A stretch of 64,000 bases of DNA from Konateibacter massiliensis (GCF_900184995.1 NZ_LT860099.1:708269-772268), one strand, 5' to 3'; counted from the stretch's first letter, positions 9,765 through 19,391 are shown. Numbers and translations: made by a program. The notes: generated by a model from the sequence alone, not told the origin.

Positions 9765-9835
9765 GCCAATGTCCTCCTAAACCAGTTATAATAAAATTTC
9801 CTCTAAGGTACATCTACTATAATAAAAGATTTTAC

Positions 9836-11230
9836 CTATTTTTTCAACGATATTCCTAATTTATTGCAAGTTTCTTCAATCACGGTGACTAATTCCTTAT
9901 CGGTTATGACCGTAACTCTGCCGCTTTCATACTCTTCGTCAACCCAATCCTTCACAACCTGGACAAGTGCCGAGCTCTTATCAACCTGGCTCTCCTCAGA
10001 CAATTCATAGTATGTATTAATCCAGTGTGCAATACCTGCCAGCCCTGATGTGTTGGAGACAGCCACAAGTACCGGTCTGTTTAAAAACTTCTTGGTATCA
10101 AAAATATTGTAAATCTCCTCATTTTTCAGCAGGCCGTCCGCATGGATGCCCGCACGGGTCACGTTGAAGTTCTTTCCCACAAACGGAGTTCTCTCCGGAA
10201 TCGTATAACCGATTTCCTTCTCAAAATACTCGGCAAGCTCGGTGATTACCGTTGTATCCATTCCGTCAAGAGTGCCTTTGAGCTGTGCATACTCAAACAC
10301 CATAGCCTCAATCGGTGTATTTCCGGTACGCTCCCCAATTCCAAATAAAGAGCAGTTTACGCCGCACGCACCATAGAGCCATGCTGTCGTGGAATTCGTA
10401 ACCGCCTTGTAAAAGTCATTATGTCCGTGCCATTCAATCAGCTCGGACGGAACGCCCCCGTGTATGGTCAAGCCGTAAATAATTCCCTGCACGGAACGCG
10501 GAATTACAGAGCCGGCAAAATTAACGCCGTAGCCCATTGTATCACATGCCCTTATCTTGACAGGAATTTTGTATTCTTCTTTAAGCTTCATAAGCTCTAA
10601 ACAAAACGGAATGACAAAGCCGAATATATCGGAGCGCGTGATATCCTCCAAGTGACAGCGAGGGCTAACTCCGGTTTCAAGACACTCTCTGACAATGCTT
10701 AGGTAATGGTTCATTGCCTCTTTTCTTGTCATCTTCATCTTATAGAAAATATGGTAGTCGGAGCAGCTCACCAAAATACCGGTCTCCTTCATTCCGATTT
10801 CCTTTACTAATTCAAAATCCTTTTTGTTCGCACGAATCCAGCTTGTTATTTCAGGAAACTGATAACCCCTCTCCATGCATTTATATACAGCATCTCTGTC
10901 CTTTTTGCTGTATAAGAAAAATTCACTCTGTCTGATGATTCCCTTCGGTCCGCCTAGTCTGTGTAAATCATCATATATTTTTACAATCTGTTCAGTAGAA
11001 TATGGTGCTCTTGATTGCTGTCCGTCACGGAAGGTTGTATCGGTAATCCAGATTTCCTCCGGCATATTATGAGGTACAATTCTGTCATTAAACGCAATCT
11101 TAGGTACTTCTTCATACGGAAATAGATTTCTGTATACGTTAGGAGTCTCCACATCTACCAAATTATAAATATGTTCCTCTAACTGAAGCAGATTTGTATG
11201 ATGGTTCATCTTTACTTCTCTGTTTTCCAT
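9836..11230 (-). CDS. Re-citrate synthase candidate (isopropylmalate/homocitrate synthase family)
   Basis: About 464 residues from the ATG at 11230, behind AGGAGATGAAGC; the frame also extends upstream. DRE-TIM metallolyase barrel: WITDTTFRDGQQSRAPYS carries the divalent-metal aspartate and the catalytic arginine, and HGHNDFYKAVTNS carries the metal-binding HxH. The sequence as I recall it is much closer to Clostridium kluyveri-type Re-citrate synthases than to LeuA, and genes of this group are often mislabelled isopropylmalate synthase. Adjacent icd supports a role condensing acetyl-CoA with oxaloacetate. Isopropylmalate or homocitrate synthase remain alternatives, but no leucine or lysine genes are near. 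Confidence 0.8.
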   Translation of the reverse strand: MENREVKMNHHTNLLQLEEHIYNLVDVETPNVYRNLFPYEEVPKIAFNDRIVPHNMPEEIWITDTTFRDGQQSRAPYSTEQIVKIYDDLHRLGGPKGIIRQSEFFLYSKKDRDAVYKCMERGYQFPEITSWIRANKKDFELVKEIGMKETGILVSCSDYHIFYKMKMTRKEAMNHYLSIVRECLETGVSPRCHLEDITRSDIFGFVIPFCLELMKLKEEYKIPVKIRACDTMGYGVNFAGSVIPRSVQGIIYGLTIHGGVPSELIEWHGHNDFYKAVTNSTTAWLYGACGVNCSLFGIGERTGNTPIEAMVFEYAQLKGTLDGMDTTVITELAEYFEKEIGYTIPERTPFVGKNFNVTRAGIHADGLLKNEEIYNIFDTKKFLNRPVLVAVSNTSGLAGIAHWINTYYELSEESQVDKSSALVQVVKDWVDEEYESGRVTVITDKELVTVIEETCNKLGISLKK

Positions 11231-11365
11231 TGCTTCATCTCCTCTTGCTACCCCTGCTAAAGCAGAAGCCTTAATCTTAATTGTATCCAATAATAGATTA
11301 AGCGTCAAGTGATTTTTATACAGATAAGTAAGTTTTTATACCACAAAATAAATATTTATGCACGA

Positions 11366-14266
11366 TTAAACAGTCTCATTTTTTATCTTTTTCTGAATTT
11401 TCTCGACCAGCCGGTCATACTCTTGGATGAAAACAGGAAAATCCTCCTTGATAAAGTCCGTATCATTATTCTTGGATGCAGTCTCATGTCTTTTGGCATA
11501 CTCGGAAAAAGCAGAGGCACCGATGCTTGCCGCTACACCCTTTAATCCATGCACCTGGATTTCATAGCCCTTCCAGTCATCGTTTCGCTTGCATGTAATA
11601 ATTCTCTTTTTACAGTTCTTCGCATCCTCACACACATGTCCTAAAATTTCGAGATAAATCTCTCCATTTCCGTTGAAATATTTTCTTGCCATCTCCATAT
11701 CAATGCCTTCTATATGAAGCGCTGAGAAAATATCCGAATCTGCTTCCTGCGTTTCTTTCCTTTTTCGCATTTCCTCTTCCCGCTTTTCTGCCTCTCTTCT
11801 GTCTGCCTCCCTCTTTTCCCTAATTGCTGCCATAATAATCTGGCTGTCTCGGTAGGTCGGAAAACATTGACGCTCCATCAGCAGGTTAACAGGTTTTGAT
11901 ACCCCAGCATTGTTTCTCATTGCCCGGCTTACTACCTCATAGAGGTGTTTGATTTCAATCGGTTTGCTAAGATGCCCATCCATACCGCTCTCCAGTGATT
12001 TTTTTGCGTCCGCATCAAACGCATTGGCGGTTGTTGCAATAATCGGTACAGTCTTTGCATCCTCCCTCTCGGAATTTCGAATCCGCTTTGTCGCCTCCAA
12101 ACCATCCATAACAGGCATCCGAATGTCCATCAGGATAATGTCATAGTAATATGCCGGATTACTCTCAAAGCTCTTGACTGCCTCTCTCCCGTTTTTTGCA
12201 CCTTCCACGATACAGCCCGCCATTTCAAGAAGAGATCTCTGGATTTCCATATTCAGGCTGTTATCCTCCACAACAAGAACACGTTTTCCGTCAAAATGAT
12301 AGTCTTCCGAAACCGAATATTTTTCCTTCTCAGACGCTTCGTCTGCATGTCCCATTTGAAAACGAATGGTGAAAAAGAACTCCGAACCCTTCTTATATTT
12401 GCTTTTTACCTCAAGCGTTCCTCCCATTTTCTGCACAAGATTCGCTGAAATGGAAAGTCCCAGTCCCGTTCCCCCATAATCTCTTGACGTATTATCCTCT
12501 GCCTGCTCAAAGGAGTTGAAAATCCGCTTTATATTTTCCTTACTGATACCAATTCCCGAGTCTTTTACACTGAAACGTATCGTAGCGCTGTCTTTTTCCT
12601 GCTCCGTCTGCTCAATTTTAAAAATGATTTCTCCCTTTTCCTCCGTAAACTTTACCGCATTTCCAAGGATATTCAGCAATATCTGACTCAAGCGCAGTTC
12701 ATCACCCATCAGAATATATCCGTTATAATTTTCCTCTATGAGAAAATTAATCTGCTTATCGTCTACCTGAGGTTTTATCATCGCTTCGATTTCCCGAACT
12801 AACTTTCTCAAATCAAAACTTTGATTTAAAATCACCATTTTCCCACTCTCTATTTTAGACATGTCCAAAATATCATTGACAATTGATATTAAATACTTTG
12901 TGGATTTTTCAATTTTGTCGAGACAGTCCTCCACCTTTTCTCTGTCATTGATGGCACTCTTTGCTATGCTTGTCATGCCGATAATCGCATTCATCGGTGT
13001 CCGTATCTCGTGCGACATGCGCGATAAAAAATCCGCCTTTGCCCGACTTTCACTGTCTGCCTTTATTTTTAATATGTAGGTTGAGATAATCTGAGCAATT
13101 TCCTTCAAGAAACGTTTGATCTCATCGGACCAAGCATAATCCTTCTTGTTTTTCTCAAAACACACGCTGCCGCAGTAAACACCCATATCATAAATCGGTG
13201 CATGCAGACAGGAATTCAAGGAATAAAACTCATTCGATTCCTCACAGATACTTTTCATCTCATATTTGTTTTCCATCTGGCGATATCTTTCTTTGCCGAG
13301 ATAGTAGGAATTGCCCACAGATAAATTCTTTATCTCCTTCGCCCATTGATAGGTATATTGGATATTAAAAAAATCCATGTCAATTTCCATGACGGATACC
13401 CGTTCCAAATCATATACTTTTCCAATCCGTGACAGCAGCATATTGATACCGCTTGGCAAGTCCTTTGATTTCTCAAGCAATGAAAAAGCAAAGTTAATCA
13501 TGTTATCCTCAGACTCATCCTGATTGTTTTTGATTGCCCGCACCAGATGCCTGTTTAAATAGTCCTGCTTGATTCGTATCTGCATATCCTTTAATTTATC
13601 ATCATAGCTAATGTAGCCGCCTTTGTTCGCCTGCTTTGCATATTCAAGAGCGATTATTGCATTGTTATACAATTCACTGAAGCTTTTTACATGCAGCGAC
13701 TGCGCAATGCCGATGCTGCAGGACATTGTGATTTCTTTCTTCTCACCGGAATAAATCCGCTCTACCTTGTCACATAGTCTCTTTGCAAACCGAATGCCGT
13801 TTTCATAGCTGCTGTCCGTTAAAAATACGAGTATCTCATCGCCGCCAAGTCTTACGAGTATGTCCTCAGACTTTGATATTTTTTGGACAATCTCGGTCAC
13901 TTCTTTTAACAGGATATCCCCAAACATAACACCGTAGGTGTCATTAATCAGAGCAAAATTATCCATATCAATAACAAATAAGGAACAATCTTGGACCTGC
14001 TTCTTACTTAAATACTTCCTAATCAGACCTTCTCCATAGGAATTACTGTAGAGATTTGTCAGTGCGTCCCTCTCTTCCTTATTTTTTCCTGTTGCCCCCC
14101 AATAATCCTTTGCTTCAAAGGACATCATTATTTCTGTATTCCTATTACTTAATTCACATAGTTCTAAATACTCCAAATACTCGGCGTCCATCTCCCTGTT
14201 TCTCTCAGGTTCTGAGGTTGCCAGCCCCGCTCTGTTTTTTAGATTTTCCACTCGTGCATCCCCCAA
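11366..14266 (-). CDS. Hybrid sensor kinase: GGDEF - GAF-like - HisKA - HATPase - REC - HPt
   Basis: 966 residues, no membrane segment, so cytoplasmic. A GGDEF domain comes first (residues ~70-220; motif GGDEI at 141-145; the inhibitory-site arginine is replaced, KSED). A GAF-like region follows (~255-400), then the kinase H-box with His419 (SHEIRTPMNA), HATPase_c with GGTGLGLSIS, a receiver domain (VLVVEDN ... ILMDIRMPVMDG) and a C-terminal HPt with His906 (VHGLKGVAAS). A phosphorelay inside one protein is thus linked to a diguanylate-cyclase-like head. The start is uncertain: TTG at 14266 or GTG at 14251, the latter behind GGGGGA. No output partner is adjacent. Confidence 0.93.
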   Translation of the reverse strand: MGDARVENLKNRAGLATSEPERNREMDAEYLEYLELCELSNRNTEIMMSFEAKDYWGATGKNKEERDALTNLYSNSYGEGLIRKYLSKKQVQDCSLFVIDMDNFALINDTYGVMFGDILLKEVTEIVQKISKSEDILVRLGGDEILVFLTDSSYENGIRFAKRLCDKVERIYSGEKKEITMSCSIGIAQSLHVKSFSELYNNAIIALEYAKQANKGGYISYDDKLKDMQIRIKQDYLNRHLVRAIKNNQDESEDNMINFAFSLLEKSKDLPSGINMLLSRIGKVYDLERVSVMEIDMDFFNIQYTYQWAKEIKNLSVGNSYYLGKERYRQMENKYEMKSICEESNEFYSLNSCLHAPIYDMGVYCGSVCFEKNKKDYAWSDEIKRFLKEIAQIISTYILKIKADSESRAKADFLSRMSHEIRTPMNAIIGMTSIAKSAINDREKVEDCLDKIEKSTKYLISIVNDILDMSKIESGKMVILNQSFDLRKLVREIEAMIKPQVDDKQINFLIEENYNGYILMGDELRLSQILLNILGNAVKFTEEKGEIIFKIEQTEQEKDSATIRFSVKDSGIGISKENIKRIFNSFEQAEDNTSRDYGGTGLGLSISANLVQKMGGTLEVKSKYKKGSEFFFTIRFQMGHADEASEKEKYSVSEDYHFDGKRVLVVEDNSLNMEIQRSLLEMAGCIVEGAKNGREAVKSFESNPAYYYDIILMDIRMPVMDGLEATKRIRNSEREDAKTVPIIATTANAFDADAKKSLESGMDGHLSKPIEIKHLYEVVSRAMRNNAGVSKPVNLLMERQCFPTYRDSQIIMAAIREKREADRREAEKREEEMRKRKETQEADSDIFSALHIEGIDMEMARKYFNGNGEIYLEILGHVCEDAKNCKKRIITCKRNDDWKGYEIQVHGLKGVAASIGASAFSEYAKRHETASKNNDTDFIKEDFPVFIQEYDRLVEKIQKKIKNETV

Positions 14267-14516
14267 ATCGTTATAAACCCTGTTAATTAAGTTAATTGTT
14301 ATTCCTATTTTAACTTTGTTTATACAATTTGTAAATATTTTTATTTAATTTAATGAATATTTTTACATTTTTAACAAATTTATATGTTTTTACGCCAAAA
14401 AACTATTTTATTAGTTTTAGTTTTATTTTTTTACGAATATATTACGATATTATTACACGTTTTTTTACTTTTATGTACAAATACATACAAAGAAGGCATT
14501 TGTAAATTCACCTCTG
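14267..14516. other. AT-rich intergenic region
   Basis: 250 bases of very AT-rich sequence between the 5' end of the hybrid kinase gene and the 3' end of mntP. It probably contains the kinase promoter; no RNA structure, repeat or ORF that I can support. Confidence 0.5.
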
Positions 14517-15098
14517 CTATGCTAAAAAGCCCAAATGCTCCAATAAAATTTTAACTCCGATCAAAATAAGAATCACACCTCCTGCAAGCTCTGCCTTTGA
14601 CTTATATTTTGAGCCAAACACATTTCCTACTTTTACGCCCACCATAGAAAGAACGAATGTCACACCTCCGATAAAGCTGATAGCAGGTAAAATATCAACC
14701 TTTAGAAAAGCAAAGGTAATGCCGACTGCCAATGCATCGATACTCGTTGCAACCGCAAGAACAAACATGGATTTAAAGTTCAAAGAAGCATCTGTATCAC
14801 AGTGGTCATCCTCACAGCCGCAGCCTCCACGGAAAGACTCTCTTATCATATTAATGCCGATAATTCCGAGCAAAACAAACGCAATCCAATGGTCGACGGA
14901 TGTAATTTTACTCTGAAAGCTCACACCGAGCAGATATCCAATCAGCGGCATAACCGCCTGAAACACACCAAAGTAAAGACCTACAATTCCTGCTTTCTTC
15001 AAGTCCGCCTTTCGCATCGCCAAGCCCTTACAGACTGCCACCGCAAAAGCATCCATTGATAACCCTACTGCCAAAATAAATAATTCGATTAAACCCAT
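14517..15098 (-). CDS. mntP: Manganese efflux pump MntP
   Basis: 193 residues from ATG 15098, seven bases after AAGGAG; a GTG three bases upstream is too close to the SD. Six hydrophobic helices with the two family aspartate motifs [11 protein letters not shown] (start) and [11 protein letters not shown] (about residue 110). A cysteine/His-rich loop ([10 protein letters not shown]) lies between the halves. MntP exports Mn2+ across the cytoplasmic membrane. The upstream yybP-ykoY riboswitch supports both the identity and induction by manganese. Confidence 0.95.
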   Translation of the reverse strand: MGLIELFILAVGLSMDAFAVAVCKGLAMRKADLKKAGIVGLYFGVFQAVMPLIGYLLGVSFQSKITSVDHWIAFVLLGIIGINMIRESFRGGCGCEDDHCDTDASLNFKSMFVLAVATSIDALAVGITFAFLKVDILPAISFIGGVTFVLSMVGVKVGNVFGSKYKSKAELAGGVILILIGVKILLEHLGFLA

Positions 15099-15144
15099 CA
15101 CTTTTCTCCTTTTCTAAACAAAGAATGTATTTTCCTATGATATA

Positions 15145-15310
15145 AAAAAAGACCCATCTGTGGCGTATACCACAGATAAGTCTCATTATTTAAAGTAAAA
15201 CCAGATAAATAATTTATCATTATGTTGATTTTACTACACAAGCGTGCCAACTACTCCCTTATCAAAGCGCTTCTATATTCATTCGGCTGAAAAACTATGC
15301 TGTCTTTCAA
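15145..15310 (-). ncRNA. yybP-ykoY manganese riboswitch with terminator, upstream of mntP
   Basis: On the minus strand the leader has the class-specific GGGAGTAG (plus positions near 15252-15259) and, downstream, ATGAGACTTAT opening a hairpin ATCTGTGG/CCACAGAT that ends in GGGTCTTTTTTT (15145-15180). These are the conserved core and the terminator expression platform of Mn2+ riboswitches. Mn2+ binding should favour read-through into mntP. Confidence 0.88.
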
Positions 15311-15319
15311 TCTTCATGC

Positions 15320-15349
15320 ATTATATCCAAGGAAATACGTGTTTGTCAA
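15320..15349 (-). promoter_or_regulatory. Sigma-A promoter of mntP leader
   Basis: Minus strand TTGACA, 18-base spacer, TATAAT: consensus boxes just upstream of the riboswitch. Confidence 0.85.
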
Positions 15350-15376
15350 CGCTTAACTCAAGTTTCACGTAACTAA

Positions 15377-17020
15377 CTATATTCTTTCCAATACAATTGT
15401 CTCAAACGGACGCAGTACCAGATTCTTACTGTCAGATTGGTGCTTTTCATAATTGCCTAATATTACCTTATATTCCGCTAATGCAAAGTCCGGCTCTAAA
15501 ACCACTATTTTTTCCGAAAAATGGTTGATAACGATAAACTCCTCTTTCTCTGACATTCTTCTGTAAGCAAAAATATCCGGCTTTTCCTTATACAAAAACT
15601 CTATCATACCTTCAGATATTGCCTTTTTTTCCTTTCGCAGACGAATGAGCTTCCTATAATATTCTAATATGGAATCCGGTTTATTGAGCTGAGCCTCCAC
15701 GCTGACCTGCCTTTCACTCTCAGGAATGGAAATCCAAGGCTTTGCCTCTGAAAATCCCGCGTTTTTGTCCTCATTCCAAAGCATTGGTGTTCTGGCATTA
15801 TCCCGTGAACGCTTGGCTAGAATGGCAAGCGCTTCTTCCTTGCTCTTCCCCTGCTCAAGCATTATTTCATAGTAATTTAAGCTCTCCACGTCCCGATACT
15901 GCTCAATTGAGGAAAAATAGGCATTTGTCATTCCAATTTCCTCGCCTTGGTAGATATATGGGGTTCCGCGAAGCAGGTGAATGGCAGTCGCAAGCATCTT
16001 TGCCGATTCCTGCCAGTATTCTTTATCATCGCCGAGTCTCGAAACAATTCTGGGCTGGTCATGGTTGCACCAGAATACTGCATTCCAGCCATTTTCCTCC
16101 TGCATTCCAAGCTGCCACTGCACAAAGAGATTTTTCAGTTCCTCGATGTCCGGCTCCATAATCTCCCATTTATCGCCGTTCTTATAATCGACCTTTAAAT
16201 GGTGGAAGTTAAAGCACATAGACAGTTCCTTTTCCTCCGGCTTTGAATAGCGGATACAGCTCTCCATGGAGGTCGAGGACATCTCCCCGACCGTTATGAG
16301 TGAGTCAATTCCCGTATCCTGCACAAGTTCTTTTAAAAACTCGTGCACTCTTCGTCCGTCCGTATAAAACTTTCTTCCGTCGCCTTCACTGTCGTTTTCA
16401 AACACCTCCGGCTTTGAAATCAGATTGATGACATCAAAGCGAAAGCCTTTGATACCTTTGTTCTTCCAAAAAAGAAGCACATTTTTCAGCTCTTCGCGTA
16501 CCTTTGGATTCTCCCAGTTTAAATCCGCCTGCGTCACATCAAACAAATGCAGATACCACTTTTTCAAATGCGGCACATATTCCCAAGTCGGACCGCCGAA
16601 TTTGGATACCCAGTTAGTTGGAATTTTGTCAGGCTCTCCATCCTGAAAGATGTAATAATCCTGGTATTCCTTCTCTCCCTTCAGAGCACGCTGAAACCAT
16701 TCGTGCTCTGTGGATGTATGATTGAATACCATATCGAGCATCAGCCCGATCCCCCTTTTTTCTGCCTCATCAATAAGCTGATCCAAATCCTCCATCGTTC
16801 CGAATAACGGGTCAATATTGAAATAATCGGCAATATCATACCCATTATCGCGAAGCGGGGAAACAAAAAACGGCGTCGTCCAAATATAATCAATTCCAAG
16901 CTCTTTCAAATAATCTAATTTTTCTATAATTCCTCTGATATCTCCGACTCCGTCCTGATCTGAGTCCCGGAAGGATTTCGGATATATCTGGTATATTACC
17001 TTATCTTTGAAATCTGCCAT
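15377..17020 (-). CDS. treC: Trehalose-6-phosphate hydrolase (GH13)
   Basis: 547 residues from ATG 17020, immediately behind AAGGAG; a longer frame would overlap treB. It splits trehalose-6-phosphate into glucose and glucose-6-phosphate in the cytoplasm. GH13 motifs: DMVFNHTS, GFRFDVIN with the nucleophile Asp, VGEMSS with the acid/base Glu, and WCNHDQPR with the transition-state Asp. KWYLHLFDVTQADLNWEN is typical of TreC. Second gene of the treBC operon, 16 bases after treB. Confidence 0.94.
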   Translation of the reverse strand: MADFKDKVIYQIYPKSFRDSDQDGVGDIRGIIEKLDYLKELGIDYIWTTPFFVSPLRDNGYDIADYFNIDPLFGTMEDLDQLIDEAEKRGIGLMLDMVFNHTSTEHEWFQRALKGEKEYQDYYIFQDGEPDKIPTNWVSKFGGPTWEYVPHLKKWYLHLFDVTQADLNWENPKVREELKNVLLFWKNKGIKGFRFDVINLISKPEVFENDSEGDGRKFYTDGRRVHEFLKELVQDTGIDSLITVGEMSSTSMESCIRYSKPEEKELSMCFNFHHLKVDYKNGDKWEIMEPDIEELKNLFVQWQLGMQEENGWNAVFWCNHDQPRIVSRLGDDKEYWQESAKMLATAIHLLRGTPYIYQGEEIGMTNAYFSSIEQYRDVESLNYYEIMLEQGKSKEEALAILAKRSRDNARTPMLWNEDKNAGFSEAKPWISIPESERQVSVEAQLNKPDSILEYYRKLIRLRKEKKAISEGMIEFLYKEKPDIFAYRRMSEKEEFIVINHFSEKIVVLEPDFALAEYKVILGNYEKHQSDSKNLVLRPFETIVLERI

Positions 17021-17036
17021 TTTTCTCCTTATCTCC

Positions 17037-18449
17037 TTAAACTCTCTTTTTCTTTCCAATCACTACAGTAAGTAAAAACGGTATACAGATAGCAATCAGC
17101 ATGCAAAGTGCAAACATCAGCATATACTTCGGCTGAATGGAAAGGATACCCGGAATTCCGCCTACACCGATGGCATTTGCAGTTACACCGGTTGCTACGC
17201 AAAGGATTGCCGCACTGGCAGAACCAATCATACCGCATACAAACGGAAATGCATATTTTAAGTTTACACCAAACATAGCAGGCTCTGTAACACCTAAATA
17301 ACAGGAAATAGATGCCGGAATATTAATCTCCTGAGCCGGTGCATTTTTCTTCTGCAAGAAAATCATTCCTAAAACTGCAGAGCCTTGTGCAATATTGGAA
17401 AGTGCAATCATAGGCCACAGCATTGTTCCGCCGTAGTCTGCAATCAACTGTAAATCGATGGCGTTTGTCATATGGTGAAGTCCTGTAATAACAAGCGGCG
17501 CATAGACAAATCCAAACACTGCCGCAAATAGTATTTTCAAAGGTCCTGTAATACCTGCAAATACAACACTTGATATAACCGAGCCGATTTTCCAGCCGAT
17601 AGGTCCGAGCACAAAGTGTGCTGCTATAACTGCAAGAAGTAAGCTGCAGAACGGAACAACTATCATGGATACAACCTGTGGTGTAATCTTTCTAAAGAAT
17701 TTTTCCAGATACACAAGGGTAAATGCCGCCAAGATTGCCGGGATAACCTGTGCCTGATATCCAATCATATTGATTTTGAAAAATCCGAAGTCCCAAGCCG
17801 GAATATCCGCTGCCGCTGTGGAAGCTACGCCGTAAGCGTTTAATAACTGACCGGACACTAAGGTCAAACCAAGCACGATACCAAGCATCTGTGTCGTACC
17901 CATCTTCTTTGTAACGGACCAGCAGATGCCGACCGGAAGCATATGGAATACCGCTTCACCAATCAGCCATAAGAAGCTGTCAATTCCCGCCCAAAACTGG
18001 CTGATGTTACAAAGTGTCTTTGTTCCGTTGTCAAACAGATATAAACTGTCAATACAGTTTCGAAAACCTAAAATCAAACCTCCTACGATAATCGCAGGAA
18101 TTAACGGTGCAAATATCTCTGCGATAACCGCCACGATACGCTGAAGCAAATTCTGGTTCTGCTTTGCCGCCTGCTTTACCTCATCCTTGGAAACACCTTC
18201 CACTCCCGCAACTTCCACAAAGTCATTGTAAAATTCTCCGACGTTATTTCCTATAATAACCTGAAACTGCCCTGCCTGTGTAAAGGTTCCCTTTACGACC
18301 TTCATCGCTTCAATCGCCTTTATGTCCGCTGCGGATGGGTCATTTAAGACAAACCTCATTCTTGTCATACAATGCGATACTGCCGCGATATTGGATTTCC
18401 CTCCAATTTGCTTTAGCAGCTCTTTTGCGTCATCTGCATACTTACCCAT
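17037..18449 (-). CDS. treB: PTS trehalose transporter EIIBC
   Basis: 470 residues; EIIB domain at 1-80 with the phosphocysteine in SHCMTRMRF, then the multi-helix EIIC domain with GVTEPAMFGVNLKYAFP near 380. No EIIA domain, as usual for TreB. It takes up trehalose as trehalose-6-phosphate, which TreC then cleaves. First gene of the operon, behind an AGGAGGAG SD and a promoter bracketed by two TreR operators. Confidence 0.94.
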   Translation of the reverse strand: MGKYADDAKELLKQIGGKSNIAAVSHCMTRMRFVLNDPSAADIKAIEAMKVVKGTFTQAGQFQVIIGNNVGEFYNDFVEVAGVEGVSKDEVKQAAKQNQNLLQRIVAVIAEIFAPLIPAIIVGGLILGFRNCIDSLYLFDNGTKTLCNISQFWAGIDSFLWLIGEAVFHMLPVGICWSVTKKMGTTQMLGIVLGLTLVSGQLLNAYGVASTAAADIPAWDFGFFKINMIGYQAQVIPAILAAFTLVYLEKFFRKITPQVVSMIVVPFCSLLLAVIAAHFVLGPIGWKIGSVISSVVFAGITGPLKILFAAVFGFVYAPLVITGLHHMTNAIDLQLIADYGGTMLWPMIALSNIAQGSAVLGMIFLQKKNAPAQEINIPASISCYLGVTEPAMFGVNLKYAFPFVCGMIGSASAAILCVATGVTANAIGVGGIPGILSIQPKYMLMFALCMLIAICIPFLLTVVIGKKKRV

Positions 18450-18467
18450 AGTATTTCTCCTCCTTTT

Positions 18468-18483
18468 ACTTGTTTAAACAAGT
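18468..18483. promoter_or_regulatory. TreR operator 2 (downstream of treB promoter)
   Basis: Perfect 16-bp palindrome ACTTGTTTAAACAAGT between the treB -10 box and the treB SD, where bound repressor would block elongation or initiation. Confidence 0.85.
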
Positions 18484-18492
18484 TATATTTAT

Positions 18493-18521
18493 TTTATATC
18501 ATACTTGTTTAAACAAGTCAA
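18493..18521 (-). promoter_or_regulatory. treB promoter
   Basis: Minus strand TTGACT (18516-18521), 17-base spacer, TATAAA (18493-18498). The spacer and -35 are covered by operator 1. Confidence 0.85.
18503..18518. promoter_or_regulatory. TreR operator 1 (overlaps treB -35 and spacer)
   Basis: Second identical copy of ACTTGTTTAAACAAGT, 35 bp from the first centre to centre, placed to exclude RNA polymerase. Confidence 0.88.
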
Positions 18522-18572
18522 CTTTTATTTTTAACATCTCAAATTTTTGTCCGCAATCGGCACGTTGAAGCA

Positions 18573-18601
18573 TTGACTATCCGCTGTTTCCCCGCTATAA
18601 T
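18573..18601 (+). promoter_or_regulatory. treR promoter
   Basis: TTGACT, 17-base spacer, TATAAT, 40 bases before the treR ATG. No operator copy overlaps it, so strong autoregulation by TreR is not evident. Confidence 0.75.
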
Positions 18602-18640
18602 AAATAAAGATTGTTGTAATAAATACAGTGAGGACTGATT

Positions 18641-19372
18641 ATGCCAAAGACTAAATTTGAAACGATATACATTGATTTAAAACGAAAAATTGAAGCCCAA
18701 GAATATAATTACCAGGATCTTCTGCCTTCCGAAAACACTATGGCAGGCATTTATGAATGCACGCGAAATACGATACGCCGTGCCATTCAATCACTGGCGG
18801 GGGAGGGCTATGTCCAAAGCATGCATGGCATCGGTGTTCAGGTTATTTATCAGCCGGTTGATCAGGCAGCCTTTACCATCGGCGGTATCGAATCCTTTAA
18901 GGAATCGGCGGAGCGAAATCACAGAAAATCGAACACAAAAGTTATACAGTTTACAGAGTTGGTCGCAGATGAGCGCATGGAAAAGCACAGCGGCTTTTCT
19001 GCCGGCAGTGAACTTTATTATATACAGCGTGTCCGATATCTCGATGAAAAACCGCTTATTTTGGATATTAATATGTTTTTAAAGGAAGCTGCTCCGGGTC
19101 TTACGAAGGAGATTGCAGAGCAGTCCATCTATGAGTATTTAGAAAATGATTTAGGTATGTCCATTCTTACAAGCAAGCGCATGGTTACGGTGGAGCGGAT
19201 TACCGAGATTGATGAGAAATATTTGGAACTGAATGACTACAACTGTCTTGCCGTCATCAGCAACCAGACCTATAACTCAGACGGTATTCTTTTTGAATAC
19301 ACACAGTCTCGTCATCGCCCCGATTATTTTTGTTTTCAGGATACAGCAACGAGGAAGCGAACTCTGTTTTGA
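18641..19372 (+). CDS. treR: GntR/HutC-family trehalose operon repressor
   Basis: 243 residues: winged helix-turn-helix at residues 1-75 (LPSENTMAGIYECTRNTIRRAIQSL, GYVQSMHGIGVQV) and a UTRA effector domain at ~90-235 with FxxSAGxEL-like (GFSAGSELYYIQRVRYLDEKPLI). Divergent from treBC, whose promoter carries two perfect palindromes of the kind bound by TreR. Trehalose-6-phosphate is the expected inducer by family knowledge. Confidence 0.92.
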   Translation: MPKTKFETIYIDLKRKIEAQEYNYQDLLPSENTMAGIYECTRNTIRRAIQSLAGEGYVQSMHGIGVQVIYQPVDQAAFTIGGIESFKESAERNHRKSNTKVIQFTELVADERMEKHSGFSAGSELYYIQRVRYLDEKPLILDINMFLKEAAPGLTKEIAEQSIYEYLENDLGMSILTSKRMVTVERITEIDEKYLELNDYNCLAVISNQTYNSDGILFEYTQSRHRPDYFCFQDTATRKRTLF

Positions 19373-19391
19373 TTTCGCTTCCTCGTTTTTT
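19349..19391 (+). terminator. treR terminator
   Basis: AACGAGGAAGCGA ... TCGCTTCCTCGTTTTTT; its left arm lies in the last codons of treR. Confidence 0.88.

Noticed and set aside
9836-11230. Gene as 2-isopropylmalate synthase (leuA)
   Set aside because: Sequence character and the icd neighbour fit Re-citrate synthase better; no leucine genes nearby. Kept as an alternative only.
14267-14516. Possible riboswitch (for instance c-di-GMP) before the GGDEF/kinase gene
   Set aside because: Only AT-rich sequence; none of the conserved c-di-GMP riboswitch motifs is visible.
15742-16161. 139-residue plus-strand ORF inside treC
   Set aside because: Antisense shadow of a well-supported GH13 gene, with no SD and odd composition.
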